From assembly GCA_024291935.2 (NCBI GenBank), contig CM044306.1, positions 23,271,501 to 23,335,500 of the forward strand: a DNA stretch of 64,000 bases. Reading direction: 5' to 3'. This stretch comes from Okapia johnstoni (taxonomy: Eukaryota > Chordata > Mammalia > Artiodactyla > Giraffidae). The notes under the pieces were generated by a model that was not told where the DNA came from, searched no databases, and was given only the letters and a program-made list of their open reading frames with translations. The number at the start of each line of letters is the position of its first letter. The first letter of the stretch is position 1. Positions 49,500 through 62,224 of the stretch are shown here, one piece after another. The translations under genes were made by a program, and so were the position numbers.

Positions 49500-51154
49500 C
49501 AGTTCAGTTCAGTTCAGTCGCTCAGTCGTGTCCGACTCTTTGCGATCCCATGAATTGCAGCACGCCAGGCCTCCCTGTCCATCACCAACTCCTGAAGTCT
49601 ACCCAAACCCATGTCCATCGTGTCGGTGATGTGATCCAACCATCTCATCCTCTGTCATCCCCTTCTCCTCCTGCCCTAAATCCTTCCCAGCATTAGGGTC
49701 TTTTCCAAATGAGTCAACTCTTCGCATGAGGTGGTCAAAGTATTGGAGTTTCAGCTTCAACATCAGTCCTTCCAATGAACACTCAGGACTGATCTCCTTT
49801 AGGATGGACTAGTTGGATCTTCTTGCAGTCCAAGGGACTCTCAAGAGTCTTCTCCAATACCACAGTTCAAAAGCATCAATTCTTTGGCACTCAGCTTTCT
49901 TCACCGTCCAACTCTCACATCCGTACACGACTACTGGAAAAACCATAGCCTTGACTAGACGGACCTTTGTTGGCAGAGTAATGTCTCTGCTTTTAAATAT
50001 GCTATCTAGGTTGGTCATAACCTTCCTTCCAAGGAGTAAGCATCTTTTAATTTCATGGCTGCAATCACCATCAGCAGTGATTTTTGAGCCCCAAAAAATA
50101 AAGTCTGACACTGTTTCCACTGTTTCCCCATCTATTTCCCATGAAGTGATGGGACCAGATGCCATGATCTTAGTTTTCTGAACGTTGAGCTTTAAGCCAA
50201 CTTTTTCACTTTCCTCTTTCACTTTCATCAAGAGGCTCTTTAGTTCTTCTTCACTTTCTGCCATAAGGGTGGTATCATCTGCATATCTGAGGTTATTGAT
50301 ATTTCTCCCAGCAATCTTGATTCCAGCTTGTGTTTCTTCCAGCCCAGCGTTTCTCATGATGTACTCTGCATAGAAGTTAAATAAGCAGGGTGACAATAAA
50401 CAGCCTTGACGTACTCCTTTTCCTATTTGGAACCAGTCTGTTGTTCCATGTCCAGTTCTAACTGTTGCTTCCTGACTTGCATACAGGTTTCTCAAGAGAC
50501 AGATCAGATGGTCTGGGATTCCCATCTCTTTCAGAATTTTCCACAGTTTATTGTGATCCACACAGTCAAAGGCTTTGGCATAGTCAATAAAGCAGAAATA
50601 GATGTTTTTCTGGAACTCTCTTGCTTTTTTGATGATCCAGCGGATATTGGCAATCTGATCTCTGGTTCTTTTGCCTTTTCTAAAACCAGCTTGAACATCT
50701 GGAAGTTCACGGTTCATGTATTGCTGAAGTCTGGCTTGGAGAATTTTGAGCATTACTTTGCTAGCATGTGAGATGAGTGCAATTGTGCGATAGTTCGAGC
50801 ATTCTTTGGCATTGCCTTTCTTTGGGATTTCAATGAAAACTGACCTTTTCCAGTCCTGTGGCCACTGCTGAGTTTTCCAGATTTGCTGGCATATTGAGTG
50901 CAGCACTTTCACAGCATCATCTTTCAGGATTTGAAATAGCTCAACTGGAATTCCATCACTTCCACTAGCTTTGTTCGTAGTGATGCTTTCTAAGGCCTAC
51001 TTGACTTCACATTCCAGGAAGTATGGCTCTAGGTGAGTGATCACACCATCGTGATTATCTGGGTCGTGAAGATCTTTTTTGTACAGTTCTTCTGTGTATT
51101 CTTGCCACCTCTTCTTAATATCTTCTGCTTCTGTTAGGTCCAAAGCATTTCTGA
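49500..51154 (-). mobile_element. BovB LINE (RTE), 5'-truncated, long RT frame
   Basis: This is the longest BovB in the window, about 1.66 kb, reading on the minus strand with its (GAACT)n 3' end at 49500-49517. A perfect 11-bp repeat, TCTCTTTGCTT, flanks it (49489-49499 and 51155-51165), as expected of target-primed insertion. An uninterrupted 367-codon frame (50912-49809) covers the reverse transcriptase from the WPQDWKRS region through the fingers motif and YADDTTLM box into the thumb. The endonuclease domain is missing and the frame opens at an internal methionine, so the copy cannot be autonomous. It lies in the same orientation as SKAP1. Confidence 0.95.
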
Positions 51155-51714
51155 TCTCTTTGCTTAGATGTACATAAAACCTTAGTTACTATGTAAAACT
51201 TCTAGAAGCCTGAATGAGGAAATAGAAAAGGGACTTCCCAGGAAAAAGAATGTAGCGGTGGATCTGGGTAGAAGGCAATAGGGAGGATGGCTTAAAAAGG
51301 GAAGGAGGGTAAAAATAGATCTTGCATTCATAGGGAGACAGAGAGCACTTTGAAAAAAATTAAATGAACAAAATATCATACTGCCTGGATTGAAATGAGG
51401 GAACAAAGAAGGATCCAATATGGCTGTGCCCCAAGGAGATGGGCCAGTGTTTGCACCCCAACTGTCTAGGTAAGGATAGTAAGAATTATTGATAGACTGA
51501 GGCAGAGCTGGAATAGCTGAGACCCATCGCAGGGCAGGGCTGTACTGTAATTATTGAACTGATGTGGGATAAAGAACAATCCTTCCATAAAATACACTCA
51601 GTAAACTCCAAGGAGTTTGGTGCTAATTATTTAACTTCTTGAAGCCTAAAGAAAACCTGCGGTGGGAAGTCAGGTCCCTTTCATAGAGGGAAGTTTGATT
51701 CATTAGTCATATAC

Positions 51715-51790
51715 CTGTTTCTCTCTGTATCCCCAAGGGCCTCACACACACAGTAGGTGCTTGATAAATGTTTGTTAAACTGAATTGAAA
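51715..51790 (+). repeat. L2 LINE 3' end
   Basis: Sense L2 terminus: TGTATCCCCAAGGGCCT, CACAGTAGGTGCTTGATAAA and TGTTTGTTAAACTGAATTG. Confidence 0.7.
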
Positions 51791-54289
51791 CCACTTCCAG
51801 CCTTAAGGGACTTGTGGTCTAAGAAGGCAATATGGGAGTGAATATTTGTTAGATAAATCACTTCCACCTAAGCCACAAACAGTAACTTTTGTTCTGCTGT
51901 ATATTCACTTTTTTAATCTTAGGGTTTGTACTGCGAAATAAGAAAGTAAAAAAGGGAAAGAAAGGAAGCTTTAGTTAAGAAAGTTAGGAGAAAGTAGCGG
52001 GTGAAGAAATCAAGAGGAATCACAGTGCTAAGAATGACGGGAGGATGGATAAAGAGAATTTCAGGGGAAAAAAATTAGGAAAAAATACCATGAACCTCAA
52101 CTAGAGGGAACTAAACCTCCCAGCTGATTGTATAGCCTCATCGAGATACCAGTTCTCTTTACCTTAGAAGTTATTTATCTTCAGGAAAGCATCAAAGGAT
52201 GTGCACAGAGGAAGTCATAGTGGACAAAGACAGAGCCAATCACAACAAATTAACAAATGGATAACTGAATATACTTCAGAAAACAGCTATTGATGGCAAT
52301 TTCTGAGCTGCAGGCTTTGAGTGGCTGAGAACTTGGCCCTTTCTTTCCCAAGTTTTGTTCTTTTGTTTCCCTGAAAATTTTATTTTCTCTTTGAACATCA
52401 CAAGTGTGTTTGTTTGCATCCTGTACACAAACATTCTATGTGTGTCTGAGCACTTGACACTGTTGATGGTGAAAGCTGCATGGAGATTAGTAGACTAGAA
52501 TCCTGGAATCTTTATTTTAGTTATTCTCCAAACCAAAAGATTTCAGGGAGGAATCCAATAATAGTAATTTTGCCTTCTCCATGTCTCTCTACTGAAAAAC
52601 ATTCACATATCATCAGAGCACTGCATTGAGAAAACTTTTAAAGCAAACAAAGCAGAAAATAAAAAAGAAGACTCAGGAACTAATTATCGTGATTCTCTGG
52701 GGGTATTTCAGGGTGGGTGATCTAATGAGAACTCTCACACCCCATCAGGAAGAACTTGATGGGAACGCAGTGATCTCAGCAACGTGGCTTTGACCTGGTA
52801 TGTATCAGATGCTGGACAAAGGGCCACTCCCAAGCCAGACCTCGCTCCCAGCCAGCTCCCTGGGTGTCTCTGTGCAACCACAAGGGATTGGTGACAGAAA
52901 AACGATGGCTGCAATAAGGAACCTTGAGGGCAAAAATCACCGCCTTTCCTTTTAAGTTATACATATGAGATTTAAGATCTTTTTTGGTTCTTCTGTTTCA
53001 TCTGACAAAATTCAAGCAAGTCTGAAGTGAGTTGAACTTTGCAAGGAAAAAATTAGGGAGGGGAAAATGAGGGTGATGTTGCTAGACCCAAAAGTTTCCA
53101 ACCAAATCACCAAGTCTGTAATTGCAAAATAAAAACACTAAATCTCAATATCTATTTGCACAGCTCATTAACTAAGGGCTCACACTCAGCAAATGGGAAA
53201 AAAATAAAGGAAAAAACCTTCAGTACCAAATACATTTGGAAAGTTACTGTGGAGACCTGACTTTCCCTAGGATCTAAATTAGGCTGTTGTCAGATGCATC
53301 CGTCTGTCTGTCTTTACTGTTTATGTGGGAAGCAGCAAGTTGGGATGAGGCAAAGCATCTTTTGTCAGACTGTGCTGGAGAGAAAAAGAGAACATTCCTT
53401 TCTCCACTGAGTATTCTGAACATTACATCAGGCGCTCGACCTGCTTTGCTACTGGGACAACATGATTTACAATGTGAAAAGGGAAAACCTAAATCACCAA
53501 GTAATGAAAACATTAAAGTTAATGCATCACAAGTGAGGAATTTATTACCATTAACTCCAATAAACAGTTATAAAACACTTGTCCTTTCCTGTCCATGTGC
53601 AGGGACACAGACACTGGACTTCATTAAGCTCAACTTTCTTTTCTTCTTCACTAGACCAGTCATGTGTGTTTGAACCAACCACCATTTATTGTTAAGTGGA
53701 CTGGTTCATTTTCCAGGACTGTAGAAAGCTGAAGGCACATCCATTTTGCTTCACGGTGCTTGGTATAGACGGATGAAATAGTGAAGTTTAGAAGACATGC
53801 TGCTTGGAATGGCTATATGAGTTTATTTAAAACTCCCTAAAATGTATGTCCGATAAAAACAGAGTAACTCTTCCAAGCAGCCTTTCTCAGAGGCAGGTAT
53901 ATAAGTAATAATGCCTGGCGAGGAGGGTGGCATATTGGATGCCAATGCATGTCAGGTGCATTTAGCTGAATAATTTTTCCCTTGTTATTGTTTGGTATAG
54001 CACCTTAGAAACCTGAGATGGAAACCCATTTCCTTCCAACATCTTTCTCTGTCACAGGGGCATACCAGTTTATTACCTTCAGGTTGTTCATGAACAAAAG
54101 AGGCTGCACATATTGGATGGCTAAGGTAGATTGGTTCTGGAATCATTTATTTTAGAGGAAAAAAAGAACTATAGTGTCTTTTTGGAAAGCCAACTCTAAT
54201 CATGGAATTGCCTGAGTGTTACAAAGCAGACAGGATGCAGCATGAAATTCAGGCTTCCCTGACCAGTTATAATAGTAACGATGATAATA

Positions 54290-54470
54290 CTAATACTTCA
54301 CATTTGGATAGCCCTTTATTTAGTGTTTGTAAAATGCTTTCCTTAACAACACCTCTTTGATTCTGATACAGATAGAATGGCCTCAATAGTCTAGCCTTTA
54401 GGAATTGAAACTGAAGCTCAGAAAGGGTAGAAGACTCTTACACAGCTGGAAGGAAAGAGAATCAATACAC
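54290..54470 (-). repeat. MIR SINE relic
   Basis: Diverged antisense MIR-like order: TTTGTAAAATGCTTTCC, then GAATTGAAACTGAAGCTCAG and CTTACACAGCTGG. Confidence 0.5.
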
Positions 54471-55554
54471 AAATTCAATGTTTTTTTAAGCTCCAAATCT
54501 AGTACTTTTTTGGTTATATTATGCTACGACAAACATTTTATGTAATGAATAATGCTATAGTCATAACTATAATGTAGTCAAGATAAAGAGTGTTTTAATT
54601 TTAGATTTCTCAGCCCAAACGGTTTTTAGGAACCCTCTCTGCTAAGCATGGCTACATTATCGGTACTGCAGGATGGAGCTTGGGAATTGTCCAGGATGTC
54701 CAGCTCTGAAATGAGGTCTGATTTTTGGCATGGCCAGAAAAAGGCAGGTACCTGGATGACTCTCTTGTTGGGTCTCCCATGGGCCAAACTATGTACAACA
54801 TAAGAAAGAAAGGGCTAGAGAGGCTCTGATGCAGAATCTGAGCTATGTATCCTGCATTGCCAGCACCAAGATTTCCATAATTAAGACCAATTGCTAAAAA
54901 GTAGTATAATTTAAGGAGGTAGTAATCACTAGTTTAGCATTTCCATAAGGTACCCTAATGAAGAACTCTTAGATGAAGAGGTTACAGGTCTCATCAGAGG
55001 TGATGGAGCAAATGACCCTGCCACGCATTTTGCACATAGGCAAATGAAAGCCCAGCCAGCTGTGATGCCATTATGTGACTCACAGTATAGCAGAAAGTGG
55101 TAAGCCATCCTGAAAACAGGTGAATTAAGTAATAGTCTCTGTCCTGAACACGGAGGTCCCTAGTCTTTTACTGTTCAGTTCTAAAAACCCTGGTAGTCGT
55201 GTACAAGGGTACCTCCAACAGATTCATGGATCCTTCCCTGGAAAAATGAATGGCCTCAGAGAAAAGACCTGCAGACACTGACATTTGGGAGACCCCAAGC
55301 AAAATGGCTGGGTCTTCCTGTCACTCTCAAGTTTAGGCTTTCTAAAGTGAAGTCCATCAGTGAATATGTCCCACCTTGGCACACAGAAGTTTCAATCTGC
55401 CTTTTAGTGCCTCATATTTAAACATAAGCAAGGTCTAAAGATCCCTAGACATTTGCAGAAAAGCTTCCAAAGTGGAGGACAAAGACCAAAATGTACAACA
55501 GATAAAAAGGAACTCAGAGGAAACAGTTAATTTAGGGAGCAGAAAGGAAAATTA

Positions 55555-56470
55555 AAAGCCAAAACAAACGAGCCATCATTAATGTTCCCAGAGGGATGAG
55601 AAGACGCTGAATTCATGAAATAGGATGCTTAAAAAGAAACAATCAGAAAGGCTAGTCTTAAACATATGGTAGCCAAAATTAAAAACAAAATCAATAGATG
55701 GGTTGAAGACATAATTGAGGAAATATTAAAAAAATAGGGCAAAAAGATTAAAAAAACAGAAAACAGAAGAGCTAAAAACATTAGAACGCAGAAAGTAAAG
55801 GGAAGACAATGATCAAAGAAACTTTACATTTTCTCAAAATGTGAGATATAAATCCTCTGACTGAAAGAGATCGCCACATACCCAGCACATGAAATTTCAA
55901 AGAGACCCACACCTTGGTGATGACTTGAAATTTCATAACACAACGGATAACAAGAAGCTTGTAAAAGCTTCTGAGTTGGGGGAAAAATTGGTCATACACA
56001 AAGAATCAAGAATCAGACTGGCATTGAACTTCTTTACAGTGACACTAGAAGCTAAAATGAAGCAAAACTTTACAATTTCTAAGGGAAAATAATTTCCATC
56101 AGCATTTTAACACCTAAACTATCAATCAAGTGTAAAGGTAGACTAAAGAGGTTTTCAGACATGCACATTCTCAAGAAATTTACATCCTGGGCAGCCTTTC
56201 TAGGATGACACCAGAACACGTGCCCCACCAAAGTGAGAAGGTCCATCAAGAAAGAAGGTGATGGATCCCGGTGGGGCTCTGACCAAGGAAAGAGACAAAG
56301 GGAAGTTCCAAGGTAGGCAGCCCACAGTGGGGAGGAGGACAGAGGTCTCCAGCAGAGCTGCTCTAAGAACAAAATGCACCTGCTGAATCATCTGATGTGG
56401 GTGGCCACCTCCAATTCTGCTACAAAGTTTGGGAAGAATTAGGGATGGTGACTTAGAAAACTAATAAAAT
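55555..56470 (+). mobile_element. Ancient L1/HAL1-type LINE relic
   Basis: The text matches, with many changes, an ORF1-bearing ancient mammalian LINE: AAAGAGACCCACACCTTGG, AAGCTTGTAAAAGCTTCTGA, AAGAATCAGACTGGCATTGA, CTATCAATCAAGTGTAAAGG and TTTTCAGACATGCACATTC occur in the expected order. A 67-codon frame at 55889-56092 is a coding remnant. The assignment to HAL1 versus L1M is from memory. Confidence 0.65.
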
Positions 56471-56742
56471 TAAAAAAGCCAAGGCATTTTCCTACTCTGG
56501 AAAAAACAAGAAATAAAATTAATTATAAAAGTTTATAAGAGTTGGAAGTAAATAAAATTTACATAGTTAAAACATGTAAAGCCTAAAACTGAACAAACTA
56601 AAAGTTACAGTATAATCATGTTGGGAAGATGAAGGGAGGAGAAATGAAGACTGGAATTAGAGAAGAGTGTTACATTCTCCTCTGCCAGAATATAAAATCA
56701 ACAGTTAATATCAGAAATTGAAAATGAAAAAAAAAACTGTAT

Positions 56743-56801
56743 AATAATATTATTTAGAAATTTATTATTTAAAATTATTTAGAAATAATATTATTTAGAA
56801 A
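56743..56801. repeat. AT-rich 18-bp direct repeat
   Basis: AATAATATTATTTAGAAA occurs identically at 56743-56760 and 56784-56801, with a related ATTATTT/AATTATTTAG spacer. Confidence 0.85.
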
Positions 56802-58699
56802 GAATTATTTCATGAATTTCTTAATGTACACAGCAGAATTGATGAAAGATTTGAAGGGGTTGCTTCTGGAGAGCAGTGCTCAGGAATTAGAAAGGGATGA
56901 ATTAGTAGTATTATTTGATTTTTAAAACCATATGTCTATTATTTAGGTGGAAATAAAAAATAATTAGAAAATGGAAAAAAACAGTTTGACAACTATTTTA
57001 CAACAAAGCCACATGTCTCCATATTTACATAATGATGATGTCCATTCTGAATTTTGCTAAATATACAGAATTCTTAAACTTGGTATGAAGGGTTTATGAC
57101 AAAGGAATCGAGAAAAGAAAGAAGAAATTAGTGTGGAATAAAGAGAAGCAGTTTTTACTAAAAACCACTTACACAAAGCCATAGGTACCATTGAATTAGG
57201 TACCATTTTAAGAATATTTTAATAATCTGTAATCTTTGTGCAACTTAAGATTCATTTGAAATTCTAATATTGTACTTTGTACCATAGGTTTAATTATGCT
57301 TAAGCCCTTCCTACATTGCAAGGGGACCCACAAAAACAGGAGGTCTCTTTCCACAGGAGATCTGCTTTATTTCACAAGTAACAAAGGGTATGTGATCCCT
57401 TTATGAAATCTGGGGGTCTGAATCCCTGAGTATAAACTTGGGCTGCAATTTACAGAATAGTTTTATATCACTAAGCATGACCAAAATTGTATAAAGTAGC
57501 TGCAGATAAAATTAAATCAGAAAAAATTTATTTGGAACCTACCATGTGGTAGGTATTGCACCAGAGAGCAAACAATTTCCAGGACGTCCTAGAAAGACAA
57601 CTTCAGATCAGTGCAAAGGCACAGAGAGCACAGACATGATTTTAATTTATAGGATTGGAAAGGTACAAGGCCATAAAACAAGACACCTGTTGTCTGCATT
57701 TATGTTAAAGGTTTCGTTTTTTAAAAAATAATCAGAAACCCATAATCATTACTCTTGACATAAATTACACACTAGATTGGGAGTGGAAATCATGTTTTAA
57801 GAATAGGAAGGGAAGGAAAAGTAAAACCAACTGCATGTAATTTTTCAAGTGGAAACAACGGCAATATGAAGATATATGGGCTTCAGACCCTCTGGTAGAG
57901 GAAGGAGGCTGTGCTCTCTTACCTCTTACAGTGTCACTCCTGTGACCTCTACCATTTGAAATGCTTTGATTCCACCTTGCCCAAGGGACCTGTGAGCAAC
58001 GGAAAAAGGGATGAAGGATGCCTATGCCTGACCTCACCTTTACATTGTCCAATGACTGAAGGTATAAATCAGCTTTCCCCTTGAAGACTCAAGTGTCAGA
58101 AGCTCATGTGAAATGCTGGAAATATTAAATGATGTCCCTGAGGGTTTTACTGTTACTCAGTTTTCTCCTGTAACTGGGAGAGCTGTTCACATGAAGGATA
58201 CTCTCCCCCAGGACCTCAATTTGTATACAAAATGAAGTATGAAACCCCAACAACTTCTTGCCACTTTGGAAAGAAAATAAACAATTAGTGGAGGTTGCCC
58301 TTAGCCTACTCCCCCTGTTTATATTTCAATGATCTCTGTCTATTCCCAGAGAACAGCTCACACAACAAAGGTGTGATACCCTCATTACAAATCCTTGTTT
58401 CCAGGGTAATAAATCAGTGATGGTTAAAAAAATCTCTGCAGACAATTCAATGTGTTTTTGTAATGAGGAAAAAGAAAAACTTCCCTTTGTCCTAGTTAGC
58501 AGAGGAAGTGTACTGATAATTAGAATAGAGGGTCAACTGCCCCAGGGCCAAGGTTCCAGTGCTAGCTCATCACTGTGATCTTGGGCTGTATCTAAAACTC
58601 CCTCCCAAGATTCTTTCTGCAGAATTTTTAAATCTATAGACTGTTAAATCTCCCAAAACACTTTGCTTCATTAATCCTCACTACTACCTCTGTAATAGG

Positions 58700-58905
58700 C
58701 ATGTGTATTAGTCACTCAGTCGTGTCCAACTCTTTGTGACCCCATGTACTGTAGCCAGGCTTCTTTGTCCATGGAATTCTCCAGGCAAGAATACTGGAGT
58801 GGGTTGCCATTTCCTTCTCCAGGGGATCTTCTTGACTCAGGGATTGAATCCGGGTCTCCCTCATGGCAGGCAGACTCTTTACCATCTGAGCCACCAGGGA
58901 AGCCC
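58700..58905 (-). mobile_element. Bov-tA SINE
   Basis: Antisense Bov-tA ending CCACCAGGGAAGCCC. A short TAATAGG on each side may be the target duplication. Confidence 0.92.
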
Positions 58906-59656
58906 GTAATATAATAGGTATAATTATCTGTAATAAGAAAAATGATCATTTTTCTCTTGACGGAGAAATTCAAGTGATTCATTCAAGTCTCTCAGTTAGT
59001 AAGTGGACAAAGCAGGAACAGAAATAAGAAGTCCTTATGACAATCCGTACCATTAATCTCTTGGCATCTCTTTTCTCCATCAAAGATTTGAAGTACTGGC
59101 ACACAAAGAATATATAGTTCCTATTATAGAAACATGACTATGTATCTGTATAGAGCTTCAGAAATTTTAGAGCATGTTCAAACCTTTTATTTAGTTCAAT
59201 TTTTATAACAGTCCTATGAGGTAGGTATTTATAGACTCTGTAATGAAGGAATAAAAGTAAAATGAAACAGTTTAAACAGCGAAGAAGAAGAGCCAGGGAA
59301 ATATTAAGGATTACTTAAGACATTGTACAATCTATAATTACATCATGTTTGTAAGAGATAGCTAGATGTATGAATATATTTATTAGCCTGCCTGTTTCTG
59401 TGCTATAATAGCAGACTGATCTCTAAAAGAGCCTCTGCTCTGTGTTCTAAGATCATATTCCAGTCATGAAAGGATATTCAGAATGGTGTAATGTGCTCTT
59501 TTAACACCAACTCTCTTGTCATCGAACCATAGCTGAATTAGGGATGAATGACATTGCTTCTCTGGGGGGAAAAAGAAAGTGTGAGGGCTGAGAGGGCTCC
59601 CAAACAGCATACAAGGGAAAATGAAGAAAAAAGGCTTTTTTGCCTCCCAGAAGTCT

Positions 59657-59859
59657 GAAAAGTGAAAGTGAAAGTCGCTCAGTCGTGTCCGACTCTTTGT
59701 GACCCCATGGACTATACAGTCCATGGAATTCTCCAGGCCAGAATACTGGAGTGGGTAGCTTTTCCCTTCTCCAGGGGATCTTTCCAACCCAGGGATCGAA
59801 CCCAGGTCTTCCACACTGCAAGTGGATTCTTTACCACCTGAGGCACCAGGGAAAACCCT
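59657..59859 (-). mobile_element. Bov-tA SINE
   Basis: Antisense Bov-tA with a perfect 9-bp target duplication, CAGAAGTCT (59648-59656 and 59860-59868). The Bov-A part has a small internal deletion near 59714. Confidence 0.94.
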
Positions 59860-60308
59860 CAGAAGTCTAATCTTTTGAAATAGGCCCAGTGATTTTTTTA
59901 AAAAAGTAGCACCAAATAGAATCAATGCTGCTTAACTAGTGTGTGTTTAAGGAGACTGGAAAAGGGTCCCTCTTCTAAAATATCTTCTCAACTGACTCCC
60001 TTAATTCCTGAAATACCATTAGAAGTCCATTCCCTTAGATGAAAGCATTATTCTCTACTGAAATCCAAATGCCTCTGGGAGAGGCATTCTCATCCACAGT
60101 ATGATAGCAAACAAGTGTATCAAGGATACTGAGAGAGGAAGGCCCAGAGAGCTGGCTCTCCCAGGGACAAAGCACGGCCACTTGCAACCACACATCAGGC
60201 CACCAAGAAGAGATAACTGATAGGAGTATGTCCAGCGCTGACTCTTATCCATGAGCTGTGTGTGGCTGACGATACTGCATTGAGCTATTATCAGTCATTA
60301 GTACCTCA

Positions 60309-60502
60309 GAGCAGTGGTTCTTAACTCAGCTGCACGTCACAATCACATCACCTGTCAATCTTTCAAAAAATGGAGATACTTGGACAGTACCCTACATTTG
60401 TGGAATCAGGATCATGTGGGAGTATGGCTGAGGCATGTTTATTTTTACAAAGCTCTATGGATTTTCAGATGTTCTTCCAGAGTTGAAAACCACAGCCTTG
60501 GA
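60309..60502. mobile_element. MER5-like hAT (Charlie) DNA transposon relic
   Basis: It starts CAGTGGTTCTTAACTCAGCT and ends AGTTGAAAACCACAG, forming the imperfect terminal inverted repeats of the MER5 family. The interior AATCACATCACCTG fits the same consensus. It is non-autonomous and ancient. Confidence 0.7.
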
Positions 60503-62151
60503 GTGAATCTGTCAACCTGATGGCTTGCTGGTGGGCCTTGGTGAGGTGGGGCCCCAGGTTGGGGGCCTGAACACTGAGTACCAGAACAAGTGGTGAGAGG
60601 CCAGAGAGGTTCCATAAACACAAAGTAACCAAAGATGACGCAGAAAAGAACCAAGATGACTTGTCTATATCGCAATTTTGACAAACTACCTGGGAGTATT
60701 ATTACCAAGACTTGATAAAACACTAGTCTATGAAAGTTAGGACTTCTGCATAACACCATTTAAGAAATAGCAGGGCAATGATTGTTTATGCTCATATAAC
60801 TCAGGTTTATTTCATCCTTTCAAAAGGCTGAAGAAGCCTCTTGCAGTCTTTTCATTACTGTAGTATCTCTTCCCATCCCATTCTTTATAGTCCTCTCTCT
60901 AAGTCTTGCCATACTCATCTTATCCTTGATTAGCCTCCAAAGAGAGTACTTACCAGGTAAATCTGTTAGGACTAGTTCCGTCAATGTGACAGAACCACCC
61001 CCCCACCCCCCCGCAAATAGAGGCCTAACAAGAAAGAAGATAATCTCTCAGGAAGAAACTATCCAGGAGGGAGGCAGCCAGGCAATTGGAGGGTACTTCA
61101 TGTGCTGTCTCCTCTGTCTTGTCTCCACCACCTTTAGCAAATGATTTCTTCCACATGGTCTGAGCTGGCTCCAGCTCCAGCCAGCAGGAAGGGGAAAAGG
61201 GGCAAGGGCTAGAGCATCACCCTCCCTCACCTGTGTGTATATATCCCTAAAATTAACCCATTCCTTTCACATTCTGCCGGCCAGAACTTGAGCCACATGG
61301 GTGAGTCTAGTTGTTAGGGAGTTAAGGAGGCAGGGAGCTGTTCAGGGCAGCTGTGAGCCCATCTAGAAAGACAGAGAAGGGAAGATGGCTAAGCCACACC
61401 AGGAACTGCGCATGCAGTGAAACAAGTACAGGCAGTCACCTTATGAACCTAGAATATCTCACCAGAAAGAGAGCAAATGAGTGTGGTAAGCAAAGACTGC
61501 TTAATGCCAGGTGTTGAGTAATTCGTGGTGATTAGAGGAAAGTGTTTTCCACTAATGAAGAGTGAGGATTTGTTGAAAGTAGTTATCTGTGGCCCAGGCG
61601 TCCTAACAGGCCTCAAATAAATGAAGTGCTTGGTTTGTCTTTTGAAAGCTTACGTTTCCTTTTGGAATTACATGATCCAAGAAGTCCACCTCTTGCCTAA
61701 TGAAAGATCTGAATTCAGTCCTTCTTCCCAAGTCCCTGGAGTCAACTTCTGTAATCTGTCAGGAGCAGAACGGCATACCTGGTCATGGATTTCCACACTA
61801 GCTATCAATAAGTAGGAGAAATACTTATTTCACATACAAATTCTGCTGAGATGAGCTTTAAAAGACTCTGATCAATGAAAAGATGTACCTTCCCCTGACT
61901 CTAGGGTTCCAGGTATGTCAGTACCTCCCAGTCTGTGATAGATCTGAGAATACAAAGCAGAACTATACTGGTTCAGAAGCATGCAGTCTAAAATGCAAGA
62001 AATCTGTTTAACTCTGTAACTGTGTTTGGATGGCTTCTGGGATGGTTTAAAAGTAAAGTACTGCTTTGTTTTCCCATCAGATCTCCCTATATCATCTGAT
62101 AGACTTGTTTCCTTTCTGTGTTTCTCACTCATCTGGCTGATTGAATTGTAT

Positions 62152-62224
62152 AGCCAGTTAGCTCAGTTAGATAGGGCATGGTGCTAATGAGACCAAGGTC
62201 ATAGGTTTTATCCCGAGATAGGCA
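62152..62224 (+). pseudogene. tRNA-Ile(AAT)-like pseudogene
   Basis: A 73-nt stretch follows the eukaryotic tRNA-Ile layout: the D-arm with AGTTAGCTCAGTTAG (A-box), the anticodon arm with GGTGCTAATGAGACC carrying anticodon AAT, then the variable region AAGGTC and the T-arm. The T-loop reads GGTTTTATCC instead of GGTTCGATCC, the acceptor ends pair imperfectly, and one base is missing in the D-loop. It is therefore most likely non-functional, either a direct tRNA gene relic or a tRNA retro-copy. I see no A-rich tail after it. Confidence 0.75.

Noticed and set aside
53287..53673. 128-codon plus-strand open frame
   Set aside because: No protein similarity that I recognise and no flanking gene signals. 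The length is within chance for 64 kb in six frames.
57765..58052. 95-codon minus-strand frame followed by possible splice motifs
   Set aside because: It does not match any SKAP1 N-terminal segment and has no other supporting evidence.
59140..59250. MIR-like segment (CAGTCCTATGAGGTAGGTATT)
   Set aside because: Too diverged and short to report as a separate feature with defined ends.
9571..59859. Regularly recurring near-identical blocks that could suggest a CRISPR-like array
   Set aside because: The blocks are dispersed SINEs, each with its own target duplication and irregular spacing. The genome is mammalian.
60945..60970. Possible 9-nt minus-strand microexon: AG, then ATTTACCTG, then a strong GTAAGTACT donor
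   Set aside because: The upstream sequence is G-rich rather than a pyrimidine tract, and the three codons do not fit the SKAP1 protein as I know it. It is kept only as a possible cryptic donor.
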